Assembly: GCF_001598855.1 (NCBI RefSeq)
Contig: NZ_BCZS01000002.1
Coordinates: 1-64,000 of the forward strand
Length of the DNA: 64,000 nt
Direction of reading: 5' to 3'
Source: Pluralibacter gergoviae ATCC 33028 = NBRC 105706
GTDB lineage: Bacteria; Pseudomonadota; Gammaproteobacteria; Enterobacterales; Enterobacteriaceae
This document shows positions 55,634 to 64,000 of the stretch, piece by piece. Within the stretch, counting starts at the first letter, position 1. Every line of letters begins with the position of its first letter. The position numbers were made by a program, and so were the translations under genes. A model generated the notes under the pieces. It ran no database searches and was not told the origin of the DNA. It saw only the letters and a list, made by a program, of their open reading frames with translations.

Positions 55634-56359
55634 TCAGAGTCTGAAGTCTTCCCCAAGATAGACGCGCTTAACTTGTTCATCCTGCAGGATCTGTTCTGGC
55701 GTGCCGTGGGCGATAAGGTGGCCCTGGCTGACGATATAGGCACGTTCACAGACCGCGAGCGTCTCACGGACGTTGTGGTCGGTGATCAGCACGCCGAGGC
55801 CGCTGTCGCGCAGGTGCTCGATGATGCGCTTGATATCGATAACGGAGATCGGGTCAACGCCGGCGAAGGGCTCATCGAGAAGGATAAATTTCGGATTGGC
55901 CGCCAGCGCGCGGGCGATCTCCACGCGGCGGCGTTCACCGCCGGAGAGCGCCTGGCCGAGGCTGTCGCGCAGGTGCTCAATGTGGAACTCCTCCATCAGC
56001 TCGTTGGCGCGGTCCACGCGCTGCTCGCTGCTCAGATCGTCGCGGATCTGCAGAACGGCCATCAGGTTATCGTAAACGCTCAGACGGCGAAAAATGGAGG
56101 CTTCCTGCGGCAGATAGCCGATCCCGCGGCGGGCGCGGGCGTGCAGCGGCAGCAGGCTGATATCTTCGTCGTCAATAATAATGTTGCCCGCATCGCGTGG
56201 TACGATGCCGACCACCATGTAGAAGGTGGTGGTCTTACCGGCGCCGTTCGGCCCGAGCAGGCCGACAATCTCGCCGGAGTTAACGTCCAGGCTGACGTCT
56301 TCAACCACCCGGCGGCCCTTGTAGGCTTTCGCCAGGTTTTTTGCAATTAATGTTGCCAT
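55634..56359 (-). CDS. lptB: Lipopolysaccharide export ATPase LptB
   Basis: 241 residues, the E. coli length. ABC ATPase of LptB2FGC that lifts LPS from the inner membrane. Walker A GPNGAGKT (36-43), signature [15 protein letters not shown], Walker [14 protein letters not shown] and switch His in ITDHNVRE. It lies six bases after lptA and 47 before rpoN, in the kdsC-lptCAB-rpoN run. Confidence 0.98.
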   Translation of the reverse strand: MATLIAKNLAKAYKGRRVVEDVSLDVNSGEIVGLLGPNGAGKTTTFYMVVGIVPRDAGNIIIDDEDISLLPLHARARRGIGYLPQEASIFRRLSVYDNLMAVLQIRDDLSSEQRVDRANELMEEFHIEHLRDSLGQALSGGERRRVEIARALAANPKFILLDEPFAGVDPISVIDIKRIIEHLRDSGLGVLITDHNVRETLAVCERAYIVSQGHLIAHGTPEQILQDEQVKRVYLGEDFRL

Positions 56360-56365
56360 AACGAA

Positions 56366-56920
56366 TCAGTTACTCTTCTTTTGACCGGCGGGGGCGCTGC
56401 TGTTTTTATCCTGCAGCTGGTTCGGGACCAGAACGGTGGTCACGCGTTTGCCTTTTTCGCTGTACGCCTGCATTTTCTGCTGCTTAACCAGATAGGTAAT
56501 TTTGTCGCCCTTAATGTTGCTGTCGAGCTGTTCCAGATAGGCATTGCCGGTCAGGACTACCAGGTCGTTGGCGGTTTCATAATGCATTTTCGCGGCGTGG
56601 CCTTTGACCGGCTTGCCGCTGTCCTGCATCTGATAGAAGGTGGCCGGGTTACCGTAGCCGTCCATGATCTCTTTGCCTTTCTCGCCGTTAGGGCGAGTGA
56701 CGACCACCTTGTCGGCGTTAATTTTGATACTGCCCTGGGTCACGATGACGTTGCCGGTAAAGGTCGCCACGTTACCCTGCATATCCAGCGACTGCTGATC
56801 GGACTCGATATGGATCGGCTGATCGGTATCGCCAGTCAGGGCCAGCGCCGGCAGACTGGAAGCCAGCAGGGCGCTGGCAATAACAAGCTTAAGGCTGAGT
56901 TTAGTTGTTCTGAGTTTCAT
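56366..56920 (-). CDS. lptA: Periplasmic LPS transport protein LptA
   Basis: 184 residues. Cleavable signal peptide (processing after ALA, about residue 27), then an OstA/LptA beta-jellyroll (DTDQPIHIESDQQSLD, GNVIVTQGSIKINAD) that forms the periplasmic bridge between LptC and LptD. It overlaps the end of lptC by 20 bases. Confidence 0.97.
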   Translation of the reverse strand: MKLRTTKLSLKLVIASALLASSLPALALTGDTDQPIHIESDQQSLDMQGNVATFTGNVIVTQGSIKINADKVVVTRPNGEKGKEIMDGYGNPATFYQMQDSGKPVKGHAAKMHYETANDLVVLTGNAYLEQLDSNIKGDKITYLVKQQKMQAYSEKGKRVTTVLVPNQLQDKNSSAPAGQKKSN

Positions 56921-57473
56921 ATGAGGTTCTCACCTTTTCAATCAGCTTCGCGGTTTTGCTGCGTAAATTGCCGCGCATCTTCAGGCCGCTGGAATTAAAT
57001 GTTGTACCGTAAAGTGTAACCAGATCGTCGGAACTTACGTCCTGTGTGACCAGATTAACCTGGGCATTATCCGTTGTGATTCTGCGCAACTGCGAGTCCG
57101 GGGTCAGGGCCGTGATCTCAACGTGACCATAAAGATACAGCATACGATCGTTGGTCAGCTTCGCTTTGTCGGCTTTGACTGACCAGGTCGCCACTTTATT
57201 GGCATCGTTTACGTCAAATGTCGTTAATACCGGCTGCATAAACCAGGACTCCGCCGGCTCAGAAAAATACTCCACGTGATCGGCGATTAAATGATAGGCC
57301 AACGCACCTGTGGGGTTGTAAACAACCGTTGAGGTATGCTCGCTCTGATAGGTTGGCTCGCCGCTGTTGACAACGGGCTTCACCGCATCATCTTTATCGA
57401 CAAGGTTGATACCGATAAAGACAAGCACCAGCAGCGATAGCAGAATGATAACCCAACGTCTGGTTTTACTCAT
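56901..57473 (-). CDS. lptC: LPS export protein LptC
   Basis: 190 residues (191 in E. coli). A bitopic protein with one membrane helix (about 7-24) and a periplasmic jellyroll that passes LPS from LptB2FG to LptA. The start at MSKTRRW overlaps the kdsC stop by four bases. Confidence 0.97.
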   Translation of the reverse strand: MSKTRRWVIILLSLLVLVFIGINLVDKDDAVKPVVNSGEPTYQSEHTSTVVYNPTGALAYHLIADHVEYFSEPAESWFMQPVLTTFDVNDANKVATWSVKADKAKLTNDRMLYLYGHVEITALTPDSQLRRITTDNAQVNLVTQDVSSDDLVTLYGTTFNSSGLKMRGNLRSKTAKLIEKVRTSYETQNN

Positions 57474-58036
57474 AGCGATTGCCCTTTGGCCTCGTCCAGC
57501 TTGCCCTGCGCCAGCAGCAGCAGATCGCACACTTCACGCACCGCGCCGCGCCCTCCGTTGATCCGCGTGACGTAGTTGGCGCGCGGCGTCAGCAGCGGAT
57601 GCGCATCGGCGACCGCCACGCTCAGGCCGACGTTTGCCATCACCGGCCAGTCAATCAGGTCATCACCGATATAGGCGACCCGATCGGGGCTGAGCGCCAG
57701 CTTTGCAAGCAGTTCGCGGTAGGCGACGAGTTTGTCAGACTGGCCCTGCCACAGCCAGGTGATACCCAGCGTTTTACAGCGGTCTTCTACCAGTTTAGCG
57801 CTTCGCCCGGTGATGATGGCAACTTCGATGCCAGAGGTGAGCGCACAGCGGATCCCGTAGCCGTCGCGGACATTAAAGGCCTTCAGCTCTTCGCCGTTGT
57901 TGCCCATGTAGATAAGGCCGTCAGACATCACGCCATCGACATCCAGAATCAGCAGGCGAATGTTTTTCGCCCGCGCCATCACGTCGGCGCTAACGGGGCC
58001 ATAGCAGGTCGATATCGACTCGCCAGCGTTGCTCAT
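57470..58036 (-). CDS. kdsC: 3-Deoxy-D-manno-octulosonate 8-phosphate phosphatase KdsC
   Basis: 188 residues, the E. coli length. HAD phosphatase without a cap domain that makes Kdo from Kdo-8-phosphate. The nucleophile Asp32 and acid/base Asp34 lie in LLILDVDGVMSDG, with later motifs ITGRSAK and YIGDDLIDWPVM. It lies 16 bases after kdsD. Confidence 0.97.
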   Translation of the reverse strand: MSNAGESISTCYGPVSADVMARAKNIRLLILDVDGVMSDGLIYMGNNGEELKAFNVRDGYGIRCALTSGIEVAIITGRSAKLVEDRCKTLGITWLWQGQSDKLVAYRELLAKLALSPDRVAYIGDDLIDWPVMANVGLSVAVADAHPLLTPRANYVTRINGGRGAVREVCDLLLLAQGKLDEAKGQSL

Positions 58037-58052
58037 TATTTTTTATCCTTAC

Positions 58053-59039
58053 TTACACTACGCCAGCGCGCAGCAGATCATGCATATGTACCACACCCAG
58101 CAGATGGTCGCCATCCGCAACCATCACGCAGGTAATATTGCGCGACTGCATCAGGTTCAGGGCATCTACAGCAAGAATGCCGGAGCGAACGCGGATGCCG
58201 CCGGGGGTCATGACGTCGGCGATGCTCAGATTGCGCACGTCGACGCCCATATCGAAGACGCGACGCAGGTCGCCGTCGGTGAAAATACCTTCAATCGTCA
58301 TCTGCTCATCGCAGATAACGGTCATGCCCAGATTTTTGCGGGTGATTTCCAGCAGGGCATCGCGCAGGGAGGCCTCTTTGCTAACGCGGGGAATTTCGTC
58401 GCCGGTGTGCATGATATCGTTAACCCGCAGCAGCAGCTTGCGTCCCAGCGCGCCGCCGGGATGAGAAAGGGCAAAATCCTCCGCCGTAAAGCCGCGCGCT
58501 TTGAGCAGCGCAACCGCCAGCGCATCGCCCATCACCAGCGCCGCCGTGGTGCTGCTGGTTGGCGCCAGACCCAGCGGGCAGGCCTCTTTCGGCACGCTGA
58601 CGCAGAGGTGAATATCGGCCGCTTTCGCCATGTTGCTTTCCGGGCGGCTGGTGACGCAGATGAGCGGCACGTGCAGGCGCTTGAGCACCGGGATCAGCGC
58701 CAGGATCTCGTTGGACTCTCCGGAGTTAGAGAGGGCGATGACGATATCCTGCGCGGAGACCATGCCAAGATCGCCGTGAGCCGCTTCGCCGGGATGTACA
58801 AAGAAGGAGGGCGTGCCGGTGCTGGCAAAGGTCGCCGCCATTTTGCGGCCGATGTGGCCGGATTTCCCCATGCCCATCACGACCACTTTACCGCTGCAGG
58901 AGGCCATCTTCTGGCAGGCGAGAACGAAGTCCTGATTGATATACTGGTCAAGCTGCGCCAGACCTTCACGTTCAATCTCCAGAACCTCACGTCCTGCCTG
59001 CTGAAAGTCAAAATCCGGCTGAACATCTGTGTGTGACAT
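58053..59039 (-). CDS. kdsD: D-arabinose 5-phosphate isomerase KdsD
   Basis: 328 residues, the E. coli length. Converts ribulose-5-phosphate to arabinose-5-phosphate, the first step of Kdo synthesis. A SIS domain (about 40-180; MGMGKSGHIGRKMAATFASTG, SNSGESNE) is followed by two CBS domains. The start at MSHTDVQP matches E. coli; the frame is open 42 codons further upstream into yrbG, which is not a real extension. Confidence 0.97.
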   Translation of the reverse strand: MSHTDVQPDFDFQQAGREVLEIEREGLAQLDQYINQDFVLACQKMASCSGKVVVMGMGKSGHIGRKMAATFASTGTPSFFVHPGEAAHGDLGMVSAQDIVIALSNSGESNEILALIPVLKRLHVPLICVTSRPESNMAKAADIHLCVSVPKEACPLGLAPTSSTTAALVMGDALAVALLKARGFTAEDFALSHPGGALGRKLLLRVNDIMHTGDEIPRVSKEASLRDALLEITRKNLGMTVICDEQMTIEGIFTDGDLRRVFDMGVDVRNLSIADVMTPGGIRVRSGILAVDALNLMQSRNITCVMVADGDHLLGVVHMHDLLRAGVV

Positions 59040-59053
59040 AACGATCTTCCAGT

Positions 59054-60031
59054 TTACTCTGTGAAAAACGGCGTGCCCAACCACAGGAACGCCAGCCAAA
59101 CAAAAAAGCCGCCGGTGAGCAGCGCGCCCGCGCATTTGCCAATCCGCGCTTTGCGTCGCCAGCACAGCAGGGCAAAAATAAGGCTCACCAGCACCATCAC
59201 GCCGTAATCGCGGCTAAAGGCCAGCGGATTAAAGGCGCCGGGCGCGACCAGCGCCGGGATCCCCAGGACGATGGCAAGGTTAAAAATGTTGGAGCCGATA
59301 ATGTTGCCGATGGCGATATCATCTTCTCCTTTACGCGCGCCGGCGATGGCGGTCGCCAGCTCCGGCAGGCTGGTGCCGACGGCGATGACGGTCAGGCCGA
59401 TGGTCAGTTCGCTGAGGGCGAAGTAGTTTGCCAGCACGGTCGCATTATCAATCACCATCCGGGTCGCCATCGGCATAATGATAAGCGCAACGCCGAGCCA
59501 CAGAAACGCCACCGACAGCGATCCGTCCCGCGGCAGCTCGGCCAGCTGGTCCCGCGTCAGGCTGTCGACGCCCTGTTTTTCCGCAAGGCGGGCGATTTTC
59601 ACCATGAAGAGCAGCCATGCCGCCGCCAGCGCCAGCAGAAAAACGCCGTCCGCCCGCGAAAGCTCGCTATCATACAACACAAAACCGGTAAGCACGCTGG
59701 CCACTAACATTAGCGGTAATTCACGGCGCAGGATATCGGAATGGACGCTAAATGTGTGCAGCAGCGCGGAAAGACCGAGGATCAATAACATATTGACGAT
59801 ATTTGAACCAATTGCCGTTCCGATGGCCAAATCAGTTTGACCGTTCAGGGAGGCGCTGACCGAGACAATGATCTCCGGCAGAGAGGTACCGATGCTGACG
59901 ATGGTCATGCCGATAAGCAGCGGTGGAATATTCAGCGCCCGGCAAAGAATAGAGGCGGAAAAGACAAGACGATCGGCGCTGTAGACCACCAGGAATAAAC
60001 CAATAATTAACAGAGCCGTCGCTAAAAGCAT
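59054..60031 (-). CDS. yrbG: Calcium/sodium antiporter-family protein YrbG
   Basis: 325 residues with about ten membrane spans and the two alpha-repeats of the Ca2+:cation antiporter family (GTSLPEIIVSVSASLNG and GTSLPELATAIAGARKGEDD, each followed by GSNI). Exchange activity in E. coli is not well established. It heads the minus-strand run ending at npr and is divergent from mlaF. Confidence 0.94.
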   Translation of the reverse strand: MLLATALLIIGLFLVVYSADRLVFSASILCRALNIPPLLIGMTIVSIGTSLPEIIVSVSASLNGQTDLAIGTAIGSNIVNMLLILGLSALLHTFSVHSDILRRELPLMLVASVLTGFVLYDSELSRADGVFLLALAAAWLLFMVKIARLAEKQGVDSLTRDQLAELPRDGSLSVAFLWLGVALIIMPMATRMVIDNATVLANYFALSELTIGLTVIAVGTSLPELATAIAGARKGEDDIAIGNIIGSNIFNLAIVLGIPALVAPGAFNPLAFSRDYGVMVLVSLIFALLCWRRKARIGKCAGALLTGGFFVWLAFLWLGTPFFTE

Positions 60032-60241
60032 CTAAAGTCCTTTCTTCAGGTATAATCGTCTTCTGGCTAAAGTAGCTCATGCGGCGCAGACGAAGCGCTA
60101 ATTTTGACTTTATGCGCTGGAAAAGTAAAACAAATGCCTGCTTTCGCTAATCGTGGCGGGTAAGATTCTGTAAAAATAATGTGTTGATGGCGTGATTACG
60201 CGCCATGCTTACGCTTAAGAGATTTCTCCGGGGATGTATCG

Positions 60242-61844
<1,603 letters not shown>

Positions 61845-61848
61845 GTTC

Positions 61849-62400
61849 ATGCAAACGAAAAAAAGTGAAATCTGGGTAGGGATATTTTTACTGGTGGCGT
61901 TTCTGGCGGCGCTGTTTGTCTGCCTGAAGGCGGCGAACGTGACCTCCCTGAGGGCTGAGCCGACCTATCAGGTCTATGCGACCTTCGATAACATCGGCGG
62001 CCTGAAGGTCAGCTCTCCGGTGCGTATTGGCGGCGTGGTTATTGGCCGGGTTGCCGATATTTCGCTGGATCAGAAAACGTATCTGCCGCGCGTGACGCTG
62101 GATATCGAAAGTCAGTACAACCAAATCCCGGATACCAGTTCGCTGGCTATCCGCACCTCCGGCCTGCTCGGTGAGCAGTACCTGGCGCTCAACGTCGGGT
62201 TTGACGACCCTGAGATGGGAACGTCTATGCTTAAAGAGGGCAGTACGATTCAGGACACCAAATCAGCGATGGTGCTGGAGGACCTGATCGGCCAGTTCCT
62301 TTACAGTAATAAGGGAAATGACAAGAAGGATTCTGGCGATGCGCCGGCGTCCGCCGAAGGACACACTGACGCTGCGGCACCTGCAGGAACCGCACACTAA
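61849..62400 (+). CDS. mlaD: Substrate-binding MCE protein MlaD
   Basis: 183 residues, the E. coli length. One N-terminal membrane helix (about 9-27) and an MCE domain ([21 protein letters not shown]) that forms a hexameric ring with a lipid pore over MlaE. The C-terminal tail is Ala-, Gly- and Asp-rich. It starts four bases after mlaE. Confidence 0.97.
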   Translation: MQTKKSEIWVGIFLLVAFLAALFVCLKAANVTSLRAEPTYQVYATFDNIGGLKVSSPVRIGGVVIGRVADISLDQKTYLPRVTLDIESQYNQIPDTSSLAIRTSGLLGEQYLALNVGFDDPEMGTSMLKEGSTIQDTKSAMVLEDLIGQFLYSNKGNDKKDSGDAPASAEGHTDAAAPAGTAH

Positions 62401-62417
62401 TCTCAGGAGAAGAATCG

Positions 62418-63053
62418 ATGTTTAAACGCTTACTAATGGTTGCGATGCTGGTGATTGCCCCGCTGACGGCGGCAACGGCTGCGGACCAGTCTAACCCCTA
62501 CACGCTGATGAATCAGGCCGCGAAGAAAACCTTCGACAGGCTCAAGCACGAGCAGCCGAAGATCCGCGCCAATCCAGACTATCTGCGCCAGGTTGTCGAC
62601 CAGGAGCTGCTGCCGTATGTGCAGGTGAAATACGCAGGCGCCCTGGTACTGGGCCGCTACTATCGCGAGGCCACGCCGGCCCAGCGTGATGCCTATTTTG
62701 CCGCCTTCCGCGAGTACCTGAAGCAGGCCTACGGTCAGGCGCTGGCAATGTACAACGGTCAGACCTACCAGATTGCCCCGGAAAAGCCGCTGGGCGATGC
62801 CACCATTGTGCCTATCCGCGTGACCATCATCGACAGCAACGGCCGTCCGCCGGTGCGCCTGGACTTCCAGTGGCGCAAGAACAGCCAGACCGGCAACTGG
62901 CAGGCGTTTGATATGATTGCAGAAGGCGTGAGCATGATCACCACTAAGCAGAATGAGTGGAGCGATCTGCTGCGTACTAAAGGGATTGATGGCCTGACCG
63001 CCCAGCTGAAGTCCATCTCCAGCCAGCCTATCACCCTGGACAAGAAACAGTAA
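62418..63053 (+). CDS. mlaC: Periplasmic phospholipid carrier MlaC
   Basis: 211 residues. Signal peptide with cleavage after ATA (about residue 21), then the Tol-Tol-Ttg2 lipid-binding fold. MlaC shuttles phospholipids between outer-membrane MlaA and inner-membrane MlaFEDB. AGGAGAAG precedes the ATG; the stop shares its last base with the mlaB start. Confidence 0.97.
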   Translation: MFKRLLMVAMLVIAPLTAATAADQSNPYTLMNQAAKKTFDRLKHEQPKIRANPDYLRQVVDQELLPYVQVKYAGALVLGRYYREATPAQRDAYFAAFREYLKQAYGQALAMYNGQTYQIAPEKPLGDATIVPIRVTIIDSNGRPPVRLDFQWRKNSQTGNWQAFDMIAEGVSMITTKQNEWSDLLRTKGIDGLTAQLKSISSQPITLDKKQ

Positions 63054-63340
63054 TGAGCTCGCTGAACTGGACGCGCGACGGCGGACGGCTGTCGCTACAG
63101 GGAGAACTGGACCAGGATTTCCTGGTCCCGCTCTGGGACGCTCGCGTAGAGGCGACCCGTGGCGCAGAAACCATCGATATTAGCGCCATTACCCGCGTCG
63201 ATACCGCGGGCGTGGCGCTGCTGGTGCATCTCGTTGCGCTGATCCGCGCCGAGGGGCGGACCGTCCATATTGAAGGCAAGAGCGAAAAAATGACGACCTT
63301 TGTCCAGCTCTATAACCTGCCTGAAGACGCTCTCCCCTAA
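63053..63340 (+). CDS. mlaB: STAS-domain protein MlaB
   Basis: 95 residues (97 in E. coli). STAS-fold regulator that binds MlaF and is needed for transporter assembly; ISAITRVDTAGVALLVHL carries the conserved Thr of the STAS site. Last gene of mlaFEDCB, overlapping mlaC by one base (TAATG). Confidence 0.95.
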   Translation: MSSLNWTRDGGRLSLQGELDQDFLVPLWDARVEATRGAETIDISAITRVDTAGVALLVHLVALIRAEGRTVHIEGKSEKMTTFVQLYNLPEDALP

Positions 63341-63361
63341 TAGATTCAGCGTATTACTCTT

Positions 63362-63395
63362 AAAAGCCCCGACGTTTTGTGCCTCGGGGCTTTTT
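63362..63395 (+). terminator. Terminator of mlaFEDCB
   Basis: AAAAGCCCCGA (63362-63372) pairs with TCGGGGCTTTT (63384-63394), with T-run, 21 bases after mlaB. Confidence 0.92.
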
Positions 63396-63465
63396 GCTTG
63401 TTTAAGACTGCGCCACTTTCCTCTAAGATGTTGGGCTGTTTTCACACTCAGATGAAATTGCACCC

Positions 63466-63720
63466 ATGGAAAATCAAGAAATTCAGACAGTGCTGATGAA
63501 CGCACTCTCCCTCCAGGAAGCCCACGTCACCGGCGACGGCAGCCACTTCCAGGTTATTGCCGTGGGTGAGCTGTTCGACGGAATGAGTCGGGTCAAGAAA
63601 CAACAGACAATCTATGCGCCGCTGATGGAATACATCGCCGATAACCGCATCCACGCCCTGTCTATTAAGGCGTACACGCCGCAGGAGTGGGCGCGCGATC
63701 GTAAACTCAACGGTTTTTAA
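63466..63720 (+). CDS. ibaG: BolA-family iron metabolism protein IbaG
   Basis: 84 residues, the E. coli length (formerly yrbA). BolA/IbaG proteins bind monothiol glutaredoxin Grx4 with a shared 2Fe-2S cluster; the conserved ligand His lies in [11 protein letters not shown]. In E. coli it is induced by acid. It is separated from mlaB by a terminator and precedes murA by 48 bases. Confidence 0.96.
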   Translation: MENQEIQTVLMNALSLQEAHVTGDGSHFQVIAVGELFDGMSRVKKQQTIYAPLMEYIADNRIHALSIKAYTPQEWARDRKLNGF

Positions 63721-63768
63721 GCAGCGGACCTTGCCGCTGCGCAGACACATTTAGAAGAGACTTATTGA

Positions 63769-64000
<232 letters not shown>

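Overview
The window is 64 kb of an enterobacterial chromosome. It is GC-rich, and gene order is almost colinear with the fis-to-murA part of the Escherichia coli K-12 map. Protein lengths and start sites match the E. coli orthologues closely; Fis looks identical as far as I can recall it. The strain is not E. coli K-12: a type II dehydroquinase gene (aroQ) and msrPQ lie between acuI and accBC, yhcN is duplicated in tandem, sspB and gltD are direct neighbours (no nan/yhcH/gltF block), and the place where yhdJ follows fis in K-12 is taken by a mobile element. A Klebsiella/Enterobacter-type member of the Enterobacteriaceae fits, but I cannot name the genus from sequence alone.

Positions 1-3200 are the right end of an integrated phage-like element: a 5'-truncated HNH endonuclease gene, a 50-codon ORF, a possible cos region, terminase small and large subunits, a 63-codon ORF, a small excisionase-type DNA-binding protein, a terminator, and short direct and inverted repeats next to the fis terminator. 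No portal, capsid or tail gene follows terL, so the layout resembles the packaging module of a capsid-forming phage satellite (cf-PICI-like) or a rearranged prophage more than an ordinary HK97-type prophage. This is the least ordinary part of the window.

From 3.2 kb on, the region is core genome. 3.3-12.8 kb (minus strand) holds dusB-fis behind a recognisable fis promoter, prmA, panF-yhdT, aroQ-accB-accC (fatty-acid initiation), msrPQ (periplasmic methionine sulfoxide repair) and acuI. 13.0-25.3 kb (plus) holds csrD, mreBCD-maf-rng-yhdP and tldD: cell shape, RNA turnover and envelope lipid transport. 25.3-30.5 kb holds aaeR and the divergent aaeXAB efflux genes, yhcO and two YhcN-like periplasmic proteins. 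30.9-35.8 kb holds argR with ARG boxes, mdh, degS, degQ and zapG. 36.0-39.7 kb holds zapE, rplM-rpsI and sspAB. 39.8-45.7 kb is gltBD (glutamate synthase).

46.4-51.3 kb holds yhcC, arcB, the ArcZ small RNA on the opposite strand just past arcB, elbB and mtgA. 51.3-60.0 kb is a minus-strand run: yrbG-kdsD-kdsC-lptC-lptA-lptB-rpoN-hpf-ptsN-rapZ-npr and then yrbL. It links Kdo and lipopolysaccharide export with sigma-54, ribosome hibernation and the nitrogen phosphotransferase system. 60.2-64.0 kb (plus) is mlaFEDCB (outer-membrane lipid asymmetry), ibaG and the start of murA, which runs off the right edge.
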